NCBI GenBank assembly: GCA_031262625.1
Contig: JAISHJ010000011.1
Location: 1-23,708 of the forward strand
Reading direction: 5' to 3'
Source: Ruminococcus sp.
GTDB lineage: Bacteria; Bacillota; Clostridia; Oscillospirales; Ruminococcaceae
Length of the DNA stretch: 23,708 nucleotides
Of this stretch, positions 1-9,155 are shown in pieces. Below the pieces are notes generated by a model that searched no databases, was not told the DNA's origin, and saw only the letters and a program-made list of their open reading frames with translations. A program made the position numbers and the translations under genes. Position 1 is the first letter of the stretch, and each line of letters begins with the position of its first letter.

Positions 1-205
1 TCTCCCGGACTTTAAACTTTTTCTTGTTTTAGGAAACGTAAATGACTTCAAATTTTCATAAAAACCCTTCTTCATAATCCTATTGCTTACGCAAAATACT
101 TCACATTTGCATAAACGCCTTTCTACGTAATCTTATTGTTGTTTCGCAAGACACTTCAAATTTTCATAAATGCCCATCTTTCGTTAATCTCCATACTCTG
201 CTTAC
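1..205 (+). repeat. Modular intergenic repeat, copy 1 (left part cut by window edge)
   Basis: The first bases, TCTCCCGGACTTTAAAC, match a block found again at 16922-16938 and, inverted, near 19136-19152. After it come three degenerate tandem units starting at 45, 98 and 153 (spacing 53 and 55 bp), each opening with a variant of ACTTCAAATTTTCATAAA. In the other copies a G/C-rich hairpin lies just left of the conserved block, so here it should lie outside the window. By the same logic a + strand gene probably ends just left of base 1. Nothing coding is visible in 1-248, and I see no good promoter for murE in it. Confidence 0.75.
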
Positions 206-248
206 TCTTATTGACACAGAAAAAATAATAAAAAACCGGTGTGTAAAG

Positions 249-3146
249 ATGAAATTTTCAGATATTGTAAAAGGTCTCCAAAGTTATGGAGTAAACGTTA
301 ATACTAAGCGTTTCGACCAAAATTTTCAGGTTTCCGGTATAACAGATAATTCAAATCTTTGTCAAAAAGGTTTTATCTTTGTTTGTGTCAGAGGACATAA
401 ATTCGACGGGCATACCGAAGCAGAGCGTATGCTCTCCGAAAAAGAAGTTTTCGCAGTTGTAACGGATCATGATATGGGTTTGAAGCACCAAATTATCGTT
501 TCCGACACCCGAAAATTCTACGGGATTCTATGTGCAGTTTGGTTTGATTCTCCCGAAAGGCGTATGAAATTCGCCGCAGTCACCGGCACAAACGGAAAGA
601 CTACTACTGCATCTTTAATCGCACAAATTTTAGCATATGGCGGGAAAACCGTCGGGCTTATCGGAACAACCGGTGCGTATATATTCAGTGGTTCGGAAGA
701 GCGGCAGATTCCCGCTCCCAACAACACTACTCCTCTTGCTTACGAACTTTTCGAGCTTCTCTCTCGTATGTCGGACGAATATGTTAACGTTGTTGTAATG
801 GAGGTTTCGAGTTTCGCTCTCGACCAATGCCGTATTGGTCCTATAATTTTTGACGTTTCGGTATTTACTAATCTCACTCAAGACCATCTTGACTACCACG
901 GCACAATGGAAAGCTATTATCAGGCGAAGCTGAAACTTTTCGCAGAATATTCAAAAGTTTCGCTTATAAATGTTAACGACAGTTTCGGATTAAGGATGTA
1001 CTCAGAACTTACCCATGATAAGAATAACGGTGAAGTTTTCGCTTACGGCACAGCTAAAAATTGTCAGATACTTATCGAAGCGGCGAAGCTTGAGCCGAAA
1101 GGCACACGCTTCCGCATGGAAGCAGGCGGAACATTCTTTATAGTTACTACCAATCTTGTGGGCGAATATAACGTCTTCAATGCGGCGGCGGCAATTGCGG
1201 CAGCGAATACTGTCGGAATGGGAATAGTCTCAATAGTAAAAGCAATCGCCAAAGCACACGGCGTTACCGGGCGATGTGAAGTTATCCCCTGTAACCGCGG
1301 ATTTAATATAATGTGTGACTATGCGCATACCCCCGATGCGCTTTCACAGGTATGCCGTTCGCTGAAGAAGACGTCTGAGGGAAGACTTATAGTACTTTTC
1401 GGCTGCGGCGGAAACCGCGATGCGGCGAAACGTCCTCTGATGGGAAAAGCGGCGGAGGAATACGCCGACGTAGCAATTGTTACTTCCGACAATCCCCGCG
1501 ACGAAGACCCGGAAATGATAATCGACCAAATTATCGACGGAATGGACAGTGTAAAGCCGATAGTGCGTATCACCGATCGTAAGGCGGCGATTAACTACGC
1601 AATTTCAATCTGCAGAAAAGGCGATCTGCTTCTCCTTGCAGGGAAGGGGCACGAAACATATCAAATTTTAGCTGATGGTTTAACAGTACCCTTTGATGAG
1701 CGGAAAATCTGCGCCGATATGCTTGCCCGCTATACAGCACCGCTTCCGAAAGCGGGCGGCGAGGGTAAAATGCGGCTTTCGGAGCTTGCGGACTGTGTAA
1801 ACGGCTCGACAAGAGAACTTACGGAACTAATGCGCGAATTCCCGATTGACAGTGTATTTACAGACACACGTTCGCCGAAAGCGGGCGGTGTATATATAGC
1901 GCTTCGCGGCGATAATTTTGACGGTTACGATTTTATCCCTGCCGCGACGTCGGCGGGAGCGATTGCTTCTGTAACAGAGCGTATCTGTCAGGGATGTCCC
2001 TGTATTGTTGTTAAAAACTCAAAACAGGCACTCCTTGACGTTGCTAAGAATTACCGCAAGCGGTTTACTCCGCTCGTTGTCGGAATAACCGGCAGTGTCG
2101 GGAAAACCACTACAAAAGAGATGACAGCGCTTGCGCTTTCGGCAAGCAAATCCGTATTTAAGACGGATGGGAACTACAACAACGAAATCGGCGTACCGAA
2201 ATCTCTACTTGAACTCAACAGCACCCACACCGCCGTTGTAATCGAGATGGGGATGAATCACAAAGGCGAAATATCGAGAATGTCAGGAGCAGTTCGCCCT
2301 GATATCTGCCTTATAACCAATGTCGGCTATAACCATATTGAGTTTTTCGAGTCACAGGAAGAAATTTTAGATGCGAAACTTGAAATTTTAGACGGCTCTG
2401 CGAAGGGCGCACCGCTTATTATAAACGGCAGTGACAAACTTTTGATGTCCGCGAAAGAATTTATTTCTACAAAGCGTAAAGTTTACACATACGGTATTCC
2501 TAAAGAAAATGAGCATTTTGACTACGAAGCGGCGGACATTAACGTTACCCCGGCGCGTACGACTTTCCGCGTTATGAAGGCAGGAAATATCATATCGGAA
2601 GTTGAGATTTTTGTCGGAGGAATTCACAACGTCCAAAACGCACTTGCGGCGATTGCCGTTTGTGATGCCGCCGGGGTTGACACAGCGGTAGCCGGGCAGA
2701 TGCTCGGGTGTTATCAGCCGCTTCCGCTCAGAGGACATATCGAAAAACGCGGTGCAAATACTGTGATTATAGACTGCTATAACGCCTCAGTTTCTTCAAT
2801 GGAAGCGGCGCTTAAAATGCTTGCCGGAATGCCTGTTAAGCCGGGAGCAAGGCGCGTTGCCGTACTCGGCGATATGCTTGAAACGGGAACTCACGCCAAA
2901 GAACTTCACGAAAAAGTCGGCGAAGCAGTTGTTGAAAACGGTATTGACTTACTTGTGTGTTATGGCGAAAATTCCAAACACATCGCAAATAAAGCAGACG
3001 AGTTAGGCTTACATTCCGGACATTCAACCGATCCGAATGTTATAAAAAACTTCCTTAAGTTTAAGATCAAACCGGACGATATTATCCTCTTCAAAGCTTC
3101 ACGCGGAATGCACCTCGAAAACTTAATTGAAGAATATTTTGCGTAA
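249..3146 (+). CDS. murE-murF: MurE-MurF fusion: UDP-MurNAc-tripeptide synthetase / UDP-MurNAc-tripeptide-D-Ala-D-Ala ligase
   Basis: Two complete Mur ligases in one 965-aa cytoplasmic chain. Residues 1 to about 500 are MurE, which adds the third stem residue: P-loop TGTNGKTTT at 112-120 and DNPR at 414-417, the family signature for meso-diaminopimelate. Residues 508-965 are MurF, which adds D-Ala-D-Ala: P-loop GITGSVGKTTTKE at 612-624. Each half has the usual length of the free enzyme, and the linker (about 500-507) is short and Gly/Lys rich. The Shine-Dalgarno before ATG 249 is weak. In contrast, GGCGAGGG lies just before an in-frame ATG at 1770 that would start a free MurF, though the spacing (4 nt) is tight. 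mraY follows after 19 nt. The fusion is directly seen; whether MurF is also made separately is inference. Confidence 0.95.
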   Translation: MKFSDIVKGLQSYGVNVNTKRFDQNFQVSGITDNSNLCQKGFIFVCVRGHKFDGHTEAERMLSEKEVFAVVTDHDMGLKHQIIVSDTRKFYGILCAVWFDSPERRMKFAAVTGTNGKTTTASLIAQILAYGGKTVGLIGTTGAYIFSGSEERQIPAPNNTTPLAYELFELLSRMSDEYVNVVVMEVSSFALDQCRIGPIIFDVSVFTNLTQDHLDYHGTMESYYQAKLKLFAEYSKVSLINVNDSFGLRMYSELTHDKNNGEVFAYGTAKNCQILIEAAKLEPKGTRFRMEAGGTFFIVTTNLVGEYNVFNAAAAIAAANTVGMGIVSIVKAIAKAHGVTGRCEVIPCNRGFNIMCDYAHTPDALSQVCRSLKKTSEGRLIVLFGCGGNRDAAKRPLMGKAAEEYADVAIVTSDNPRDEDPEMIIDQIIDGMDSVKPIVRITDRKAAINYAISICRKGDLLLLAGKGHETYQILADGLTVPFDERKICADMLARYTAPLPKAGGEGKMRLSELADCVNGSTRELTELMREFPIDSVFTDTRSPKAGGVYIALRGDNFDGYDFIPAATSAGAIASVTERICQGCPCIVVKNSKQALLDVAKNYRKRFTPLVVGITGSVGKTTTKEMTALALSASKSVFKTDGNYNNEIGVPKSLLELNSTHTAVVIEMGMNHKGEISRMSGAVRPDICLITNVGYNHIEFFESQEEILDAKLEILDGSAKGAPLIINGSDKLLMSAKEFISTKRKVYTYGIPKENEHFDYEAADINVTPARTTFRVMKAGNIISEVEIFVGGIHNVQNALAAIAVCDAAGVDTAVAGQMLGCYQPLPLRGHIEKRGANTVIIDCYNASVSSMEAALKMLAGMPVKPGARRVAVLGDMLETGTHAKELHEKVGEAVVENGIDLLVCYGENSKHIANKADELGLHSGHSTDPNVIKNFLKFKIKPDDIILFKASRGMHLENLIEEYFA

Positions 3147-3165
3147 ATAAAATTACGGAGTTTAT

Positions 3166-4197
3166 ATGCCATTCTGGATTCAGTTAACAGTACCTCTCCT
3201 TTCATTTTTACTCTCCGCTTTTATCGGTACGATTTTGATACCGAGGCTTAAAAAACTCGGTATGCGGCAGACGATAAATAAATATATAGCCTCAATCGAC
3301 GGAAAAAAAGAGGGTACGCCTATGATGGGCGGATTCATGTTTATTATCGCGTCGATAGTTTCCCTTGCGGTAGGAATGGCACTTTTTATTGCCTTTGGCG
3401 GACAGTTTCATCTTCGGTCCGATAACAATGCGCTGTATAAACTAATTGCAGGACTTGTTTTCGCGCTCCTTAACAGTTCCCTCGGTTTCGCCGACGACTA
3501 TGTTAAGGCGGTACAGAAAAAAAACGACGGAATAAAGATGCGGCAGAAGCTTATTCCGCAGTTTATCTTCGCGGCGGCGTTTGTATATGTGCTTTACCTC
3601 TTGGGCGACAGGAGTACTGCCGTATGGCTGCCGATATTCGGAGAACTTGAGCTCTCGTGGTTTTACTATCCTTTAATGGTCTGTTTCGCAGTATACTTAA
3701 CGAACGCAGTAAACCTCACCGACGGTGTTGACGGGCTTTGCGGCACAATGACGGTAGTTTCGGGATTAGCGCTTGCTATGCTTTCGACAAGATACGGCAG
3801 TCCCGAATATACGCTGTTCTCCCTTGCAGTTGCGGGGGGATGCTTAGGATTCTTGGTGCATAACCTTCACCCGGCGAAAGTTTTCATGGGCGATACAGGT
3901 TCAATGTTCCTCGGAGGATTCATTACAGCAGTAGGCTTTGCTCTCCACGCACATTTTTTACTTATAATTATCGCTTTAATCTATATACTTGATGCACTTA
4001 CGGTACTTATTCAGCGTCTGTATTACAGAATTACACGTGACCCGCGTACAGGAAAAGGCAAGCGTATCTTCCCGAAAACTCCTATCCACCACGGCTTTCA
4101 AGAGATGGGCTTATCTGACAACAAAGTTACAATACTTTTTGCCGCGTGTACACTTCTTTGCGGAATTGCGGCAAATTTAACGGCTTATCTGACATAA
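3166..4197 (+). CDS. mraY: Phospho-N-acetylmuramoyl-pentapeptide transferase
   Basis: MraY transfers phospho-MurNAc-pentapeptide to undecaprenyl phosphate at the inner face of the membrane, making lipid I. The 343-aa product is a polytopic membrane protein of normal family length. Visible family motifs are GTPMMGG near residue 50, the Mg-binding pair D110-D111 in FADDYVK, NLTDGVDGL at 183-191, and PIHHGFQ at 306-312 (usually PIHHHFE, so one His is replaced by Gly). GGAG lies just before the ATG. The gene is 19 nt after the murE-murF stop and 68 nt before ftsW. In many Firmicutes murD sits between mraY and ftsW, and it is absent here. Confidence 0.96.
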   Translation: MPFWIQLTVPLLSFLLSAFIGTILIPRLKKLGMRQTINKYIASIDGKKEGTPMMGGFMFIIASIVSLAVGMALFIAFGGQFHLRSDNNALYKLIAGLVFALLNSSLGFADDYVKAVQKKNDGIKMRQKLIPQFIFAAAFVYVLYLLGDRSTAVWLPIFGELELSWFYYPLMVCFAVYLTNAVNLTDGVDGLCGTMTVVSGLALAMLSTRYGSPEYTLFSLAVAGGCLGFLVHNLHPAKVFMGDTGSMFLGGFITAVGFALHAHFLLIIIALIYILDALTVLIQRLYYRITRDPRTGKGKRIFPKTPIHHGFQEMGLSDNKVTILFAACTLLCGIAANLTAYLT

Positions 4198-4219
4198 ATA
4201 ACCGGAAGTTTTTACAGTA

Positions 4220-4244
4220 TCGGAGCAGTCTTTATTGCTTCCGA
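4220..4244 (+). other. Small hairpin in the mraY-ftsW spacer
   Basis: TCGGAGCA and TGCTTCCGA can pair with one bulge around a short loop, in the 68-nt spacer just before the ftsW ribosome-binding site. There is no T-tract, so it is not a terminator; an mRNA-processing or stability role is only a guess. Confidence 0.3.
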
Positions 4245-4265
4245 CGAAAAGAAACGGAGGCTTAA

Positions 4266-5498
4266 ATGGAAAATATCAGGCACAGTACTTCTTTGCGCAA
4301 AAGCAACCACAAATTTAATAAAAATCCGACTAAGAATTACAGTTCTCAGCCGAAACCCCGTTTGAGAAAAGGTCCGGTTGACGTTCCGTTTGTAATAATA
4401 CTCTTCGTGCTCCTCGTAATGGGGCTTATAATGATGTTCTCGGCAGGATATGCTTGGGCGATTGAGGAAAACCATCCCGGCGACTATTATTTCCAACGGC
4501 AGCTTCGCTTTGCACTCTTAGGACTCGCCGCCGCTTTCGCCGCTTCACATTTTGACTATCACCATTTCATGAAGAAATGGATAGTAATCGGTATCTTCGG
4601 CGTTTCGATACTCCTCCTTATCCTCTGCCTTACAGGACCGTTCGTCAGCCCTCACAACGGTTCCTACAGATGGGTACAGATAGGTCCTATACCCGAATTC
4701 CAACCCTCTGAGGTTGCGAAATTTGCGGTTGTCGTAACATTCGCGGTACTCTTTGTTAAATATCAAAAAAAGCTTGATAAATTCGCCTACGGCATTGTTC
4801 CTTTTTTGGCAATACTCGGTCTTATCGCCGCGCTTTTAATGCAGGAACGCCACCTTTCGGCAACAATTATCATCGGTATCATCGGCGTAATAATGATGTT
4901 TGTGGGCGGCTCAAGCCTAAAGCACCTTATCCCGCTCGGTATCGCCGCTGTAGCCGGGCTTGCCGGACTGCTTGCATATTCTTATTTGAGTGATTCCGAA
5001 AATCTCTACTTCGGCGACCGTATCACCGCTTGGCTCAACCCTTTTGATCCCGCGCTTGCCGATAACTTAACGTGGCAAACAAGGCAGTCCTTAATAGCAA
5101 TCGGTTCGGGAGGATGGTTCGGTCTCGGTCTCGGGAACAGCCGCCAAAAATTCTTATACCTTCCCGAAAGCAAGAACGACTTCGTTTTCGCAATAGTATG
5201 TGAAGAGCTCGGCTTTTTCGGCGCACTCGTAGTATTACTTATATTCCTGCTTTTTATAATTCGCGGCTTCCATATAGCAAGTCACGCACCCGACAAGCTT
5301 GGTATGCTCCTTGCGGTGGGCTTAACTGCCCAAATCGGTATACAGGCACTCCTTAATATCGCGGTTGTCACAAACACTATCCCGAATACCGGCATATCGC
5401 TCCCCTTCTTCTCATATGGAGGTACTGCTCTCGTAATGCAGCTTGCCCAGATGGGGGTAATTCTTAATATTTCGCGGCAGTCAATTATCGACACATAG
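4266..5498 (+). CDS. ftsW: SEDS peptidoglycan glycosyltransferase FtsW
   Basis: The product is a SEDS-family polymerase that builds septal glycan strands from lipid II with a class B PBP. It has 410 aa: a basic, hydrophilic cytoplasmic N-terminus of about 45 residues, then about ten membrane segments. Family landmarks are the W-V-Q-I-G-P / QPSEVAK segment in the first third, PESKNDFVFAIVCEELG in the extracytoplasmic region, and PFFSYGGTA near the C-terminus. FtsW, RodA and SpoVE share these motifs; the place between mraY and murG argues for FtsW (SpoVE is the main alternative in a spore former). ACGGAGG lies 7 nt before the ATG. No PBP partner gene is in the window. Confidence 0.92.
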   Translation: MENIRHSTSLRKSNHKFNKNPTKNYSSQPKPRLRKGPVDVPFVIILFVLLVMGLIMMFSAGYAWAIEENHPGDYYFQRQLRFALLGLAAAFAASHFDYHHFMKKWIVIGIFGVSILLLILCLTGPFVSPHNGSYRWVQIGPIPEFQPSEVAKFAVVVTFAVLFVKYQKKLDKFAYGIVPFLAILGLIAALLMQERHLSATIIIGIIGVIMMFVGGSSLKHLIPLGIAAVAGLAGLLAYSYLSDSENLYFGDRITAWLNPFDPALADNLTWQTRQSLIAIGSGGWFGLGLGNSRQKFLYLPESKNDFVFAIVCEELGFFGALVVLLIFLLFIIRGFHIASHAPDKLGMLLAVGLTAQIGIQALLNIAVVTNTIPNTGISLPFFSYGGTALVMQLAQMGVILNISRQSIIDT

Positions 5499-5511
5499 AG
5501 GACGTTAACAT

Positions 5512-6657
5512 ATGTATAAAATTTTAATTTCCGGCGGCGGAACTACCGGACATATTCACCCCGCCCTTGCTATAGCCGAAATAATTAAAAAAAAGCTTCC
5601 CGAAACCGAATTTCTATATGTAGGTACTCCTAACAGTTTAGAAGAACGTATCGCGAAGCGTGAGGGTTATAACTTTGAGGCGGTAACCGTTACCGGATTC
5701 GGAAGAAAGCTCTCTCCGAAAAATATCAAACGAAATGCACAAAGTGCTTACAACCTATTAAAAGCGGACAAGCGCTGTCGTGATATAATTTCTGAATTTG
5801 CTCCCGACCTTGCTATAGGAACAGGCGGATATGTCTGCGGTCCGATAATCCGTGCCGCCGCTAAGATGGGTATTCCCACCGCCCTTCACGAACAGAACGC
5901 TTTCCCGGGGATGACGGTAAAACTCCTCTCCGCTAATGTAGATGAAGTTATGCTCGCATTTTCCGATGCTTCCGAACGTCTTTCACGGGGTGTAAAATAT
6001 ACGGTTACCGGGCTTCCTACAAGAGCGGCTTACTACCAAAATCCGATGAGAAGGACGGATGCTAAACATAAATTAGGTTTTGACGATTCCCTTTGTATTC
6101 TCTCTTTTGGAGGTTCTCTCGGCGCAAATACCATTAACAATATCGCGGCGGATCTGATTAAATTTGAGGAAACGCTTCCGATTAAAATTAATCACATTCA
6201 CGCTTACGGCAAAAACGGAATAGATACTTTTACACAAGGCTTAACCGAAGCAGGTATTGACTATAATGGTTCGTCAAGACTTATGATACGCGAATACATA
6301 GATAACATGAACGTCTGTATGTCGGCGGCTGATATAGTTATTTGCAGAAGCGGCGCTTCAACCGTTTTTGAACTGCAAGCTCTCGGCAGAGCTTCGATAC
6401 TTATCCCCTCCCCGAACGTTACCGAAAACCACCAGTACTATAACGCCTGCGTAATCGGTAAAACCGGCGGCGCGATAGTTATGGAAGAAAAAGATATAGA
6501 AACAGGCTCTATTAATAAAATAATATCTGAGTTTGTAAGCGACACCGAAAAGATAAGACAGATGGAAAAAGACACCCACTCGGGTTTTGAGCAAAGTACT
6601 CCCGAAAAAATCTTCAAATGTATTGAATTTTTATTAAACGGGCGGAATATTACCTAA
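5512..6657 (+). CDS. murG: UDP-GlcNAc:lipid I N-acetylglucosaminyltransferase
   Basis: MurG adds GlcNAc to lipid I to give lipid II, as a peripheral protein on the inner membrane face. The 381-aa protein shows the GT28 N-terminal Gly-rich loop GGGTTGHIHPALAIAE at about residues 8-23, EQNAFPG in the acceptor domain, the second Gly loop FGGSLGANTIN, and the donor-site stretch from R279 (RSGASTVFE, E287). Length is normal for the family. It follows ftsW after 13 nt, with GAGG before the ATG, consistent with one transcript. Confidence 0.96.
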   Translation: MYKILISGGGTTGHIHPALAIAEIIKKKLPETEFLYVGTPNSLEERIAKREGYNFEAVTVTGFGRKLSPKNIKRNAQSAYNLLKADKRCRDIISEFAPDLAIGTGGYVCGPIIRAAAKMGIPTALHEQNAFPGMTVKLLSANVDEVMLAFSDASERLSRGVKYTVTGLPTRAAYYQNPMRRTDAKHKLGFDDSLCILSFGGSLGANTINNIAADLIKFEETLPIKINHIHAYGKNGIDTFTQGLTEAGIDYNGSSRLMIREYIDNMNVCMSAADIVICRSGASTVFELQALGRASILIPSPNVTENHQYYNACVIGKTGGAIVMEEKDIETGSINKIISEFVSDTEKIRQMEKDTHSGFEQSTPEKIFKCIEFLLNGRNIT

Positions 6658-6696
6658 AATTTAAGCATATATTTTTAGCTTTTAGCAAATCTCCGG

Positions 6697-6726
6697 TTAC
6701 AGCATATTATGATAAAAATGCTGTAA
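6697..6726 (+). promoter_or_regulatory. Perfect 9-bp inverted repeat abutting the murA ribosome-binding site
   Basis: TTACAGCAT and ATGCTGTAA (9 bp, perfect) flank a 12-nt A/T-rich loop. The 3' arm ends at 6726 and the murA Shine-Dalgarno AAAGGGG starts at 6727. It lies in the 83-nt murG-murA spacer, the longest gap between murG and ftsQ. It may be an operator or an mRNA hairpin next to the ribosome-binding site. It lacks a T-tract, so it is not a usual terminator. Confidence 0.4.
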
Positions 6727-6740
6727 AAGGGGTTTACTAT

Positions 6741-8012
6741 ATGCAAAAATTTCAGAAGTTCCGGATCAGCGGAGGACATAAATTATCGGGAGAGATTGTC
6801 TCCCAAGGGGCAAAGAACGCTGTTTTACCGATACTTGCGGCGGCGGTTTTAATAGACGGAGAAGCGGTTATAGAGGATGTACCCGAACTTTCAGACACAT
6901 ATTCGGCTGTCAGGATTCTGTCTCATCTGGGCGTAAAGGTTAACTACTGTAATATACAAAAGACAGCTTCTGTAAACGCTTCGCAGATTTCCTCACATGA
7001 AATTCCCGACGATATGATGAAAGAGATGCGCAGTTCTATCTTTTTCCTCGGACCGATTATCGGGAGAACAGGCAGTTGCAGACTTAGTTACCCCGGCGGC
7101 TGTGATATAGGGCTTCGACCTATTGATATGCATATCTCCGCGCTTGAACAGATGGGAGTAAAGGTTACACATACCGACGAACATCTTTATTTTTCAGCAG
7201 ACAAGGGGCTTCACGGCGCAAAAATCGCACTGCGTTTCCCCTCTGTAGGAACTACCGAAAATATAATCTGCGCGGCGGTTACCGCAAAGGGCGAAACAAT
7301 TATAACTAACGCCGCCGGAGAACCCGAAGTTTTAGACCTTATCAAATTCCTGAACTCCGCCGGAGCAAAAATAAGGTTTGAACCGGGCGGCAGAATTATC
7401 ATAAGCGGCGTACCTAAACTCTACGGACTTCACCACACCGTAATTCCCGACCGTATCGCGGCGGCGACAATCCTTGCGGGAACTGCGGCAGCGGGCGGAA
7501 TAGTTACCGTTAAAAACTGCCGGTCACTTGATGCGGAAGCAATCCTGCCGCTCTTTGAAGCAATGGGTAGCAGTATCTATTCGGGCAAGGATTACATTAC
7601 TATAAACTCCGGGAAACGTCCGCGGGCACTTCCCGAAAAACTCACTACAATGGTTTACCCCGGCTTCCCGACAGATGCACAATCGGTAATAATGGGGGCA
7701 CTCTGTAAAGCTTCCGGCACATCTATAATTGAGGAAACAATCTTTGAAAACCGTTACCGTCACGTTCCGGAAATGCAGAAGATGGGTGCGGATATAGTTG
7801 TCTCGGGGCAAACTGCCGTGATTAAGGGCGTGAAACGCCTGCATGGCGCAAAAATAAAGGCAACCGACCTTCGCGGCGGTGCCGGCATGGTTATCGCGGG
7901 GCTTACGGCGGAGGGCATAACCGAAATTGAAGATATACGCTTTATCGACCGCGGTTATGAACAGCTTGAACTCACCTTTGCTTCACTGGGTGCAGACATA
8001 AAAAGGATATAA
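6741..8012 (+). CDS. murA: UDP-N-acetylglucosamine 1-carboxyvinyltransferase
   Basis: MurA catalyses the first committed step of peptidoglycan synthesis, transferring enolpyruvate from PEP to UDP-GlcNAc; it is the fosfomycin target. The 423-aa EPSP-synthase-fold protein has QGAKNAVLP (K25, N26) and the catalytic Cys at residue 121 in YPGGCDIGLRP. With Cys rather than Asp at this place, fosfomycin sensitivity of the enzyme would be expected. AAAGGGG precedes the ATG. It sits between murG and ftsQ, where other Firmicutes often carry murB or murC; Firmicutes frequently have two MurA paralogues, and which one this is cannot be told here. Confidence 0.96.
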   Translation: MQKFQKFRISGGHKLSGEIVSQGAKNAVLPILAAAVLIDGEAVIEDVPELSDTYSAVRILSHLGVKVNYCNIQKTASVNASQISSHEIPDDMMKEMRSSIFFLGPIIGRTGSCRLSYPGGCDIGLRPIDMHISALEQMGVKVTHTDEHLYFSADKGLHGAKIALRFPSVGTTENIICAAVTAKGETIITNAAGEPEVLDLIKFLNSAGAKIRFEPGGRIIISGVPKLYGLHHTVIPDRIAAATILAGTAAAGGIVTVKNCRSLDAEAILPLFEAMGSSIYSGKDYITINSGKRPRALPEKLTTMVYPGFPTDAQSVIMGALCKASGTSIIEETIFENRYRHVPEMQKMGADIVVSGQTAVIKGVKRLHGAKIKATDLRGGAGMVIAGLTAEGITEIEDIRFIDRGYEQLELTFASLGADIKRI

Positions 8013-8030
8013 ATACTTAAGGTTTGTTAA

Positions 8031-8966
8031 ATGGACTATAAAGATAATACCGGTAAAAATAATAAACGCAATAAAACAAGACCGAAAAGGAACTACTCCC
8101 TCGTCATTCTGACCGGGTTTACAGTAGCTGCCGTTATATTTGCCGTTTTGAGTTTTACCGTGCTTTTTCCGGTAAAAACGGTTAGGATTACCGGGGCTTC
8201 CGTCTATACCGCCGCCGATATTAATTCCGCCGCAGGCATAGCCGACGGGCAGCAGCTGCTTACACTAAATTCCGACGGCGTACGAGATATTATCCTCGAC
8301 AGCTTTATTTATATTGATGATGCGAAGGTAACAAAAAGCTTCCCGAATACCGTTGAGATTGAGGTTACCCCCTCTACACCAATAGCTAATATCGTTATTG
8401 CCGGTGAAGATGCGACGGAAGGTTACCTTTATCTCTCCGGCGGAGGAAAAATTCTTGAAATTTCTGACATTCCCAAAACAAATATACCGATTCTCACCGG
8501 GGCGGAATTCTCCCCCGCAGTTATCCCGGGCGTAACAGTTGACCTTAACGCCGATACAGAGGATTTAACGAAAGAGCAGATTTCGGATATAGACACTATT
8601 CGCTTTGTACTTGAAGTTTCCGATGAAATAAAATCCTCCTCTCTCGAAAAAATCGACTATATCGACATTGCCGACCCCGGTAATATAAAGATTATGTACG
8701 ATAACCGCATTGATATGGTTATGGGCGGACTGGGAGATTTTTCGTATAAGCTTGACTTTTTGAAAGAAATAATTGATACGAAAATAGGACCGAATACCTC
8801 CGGGCGGCTTACAATGCTTTCTACCGGCGGCGCAAGCTTTATCGACAGCGACGGTTTATCCTATAACGAAAAAAAGTATGAACAAAATACAGCCGCCGTT
8901 ACGGGCGAAACTGCTCCCGGTGAAGAAACAGAAACGAGTGCAGAAGAGACGGAGACAGATAATTAA
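8031..8966 (+). CDS. ftsQ: Cell division protein FtsQ/DivIB
   Basis: The product is a bitopic divisome protein that links FtsL/FtsB-type partners with the septal synthase. It has 311 aa: a basic cytoplasmic N-terminus (about 1-23), one membrane segment at about 24-46, a POTRA domain starting at FPVKTVRITGASVYTAADI, a beta-rich extracytoplasmic domain, and an acidic Thr/Glu-rich tail from about 288. The Shine-Dalgarno is weak (AAGG about 10 nt upstream). The gap to murA is 18 nt. No terminator follows; a promoter region for ftsZ begins about 40 nt later. Confidence 0.9.
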   Translation: MDYKDNTGKNNKRNKTRPKRNYSLVILTGFTVAAVIFAVLSFTVLFPVKTVRITGASVYTAADINSAAGIADGQQLLTLNSDGVRDIILDSFIYIDDAKVTKSFPNTVEIEVTPSTPIANIVIAGEDATEGYLYLSGGGKILEISDIPKTNIPILTGAEFSPAVIPGVTVDLNADTEDLTKEQISDIDTIRFVLEVSDEIKSSSLEKIDYIDIADPGNIKIMYDNRIDMVMGGLGDFSYKLDFLKEIIDTKIGPNTSGRLTMLSTGGASFIDSDGLSYNEKKYEQNTAAVTGETAPGEETETSAEETETDN

Positions 8967-9004
8967 CCTAAAGAAAAAATTTCCTAAAAAAAGTATTTGA
9001 ATTT

Positions 9005-9051
9005 CGTAAAAAACACTTGATTTTGACACGAGATTGTGATATAATCATAAT
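9005..9051 (+). promoter_or_regulatory. Two overlapping sigma-70-type promoters for ftsZ
   Basis: Set A: TTGATT (9017-9022), 17-bp spacer, TATAAT (9040-9045). Set B, shifted 6 bp: TTGACA (9023-9028), 17-bp spacer, CATAAT (9046-9051). Set A is preceded by GTAAAAAACACTTGA, nearly the same as the stretch leading into the -35 box of the tRNA promoter at 17159, which favours A as an active promoter. Transcription would start about 95-105 nt before the ftsZ ATG. The repetition of two well-spaced sets in one place is seen directly; use of either is inference. Confidence 0.75.
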
Positions 9052-9155
9052 GTGAATTTATTTGTCATGAAAATTTCACAACCAATATATGTAAATCAGT
9101 ATAATGATATATAAAAAAGCGCAAAAAATATGTATGTTTGCGGAGGAACAAAAAA

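Noticed and set aside
45..205. CRISPR array
   Set aside because: Only three degenerate units with no invariant 25-40-bp repeat and no unique spacers of fixed length; no cas gene.
9138..9155. TTG start for ftsZ, six codons upstream
   Set aside because: It lies on the ribosome-binding site itself; ATG 9156 is correctly spaced from GGAGG.
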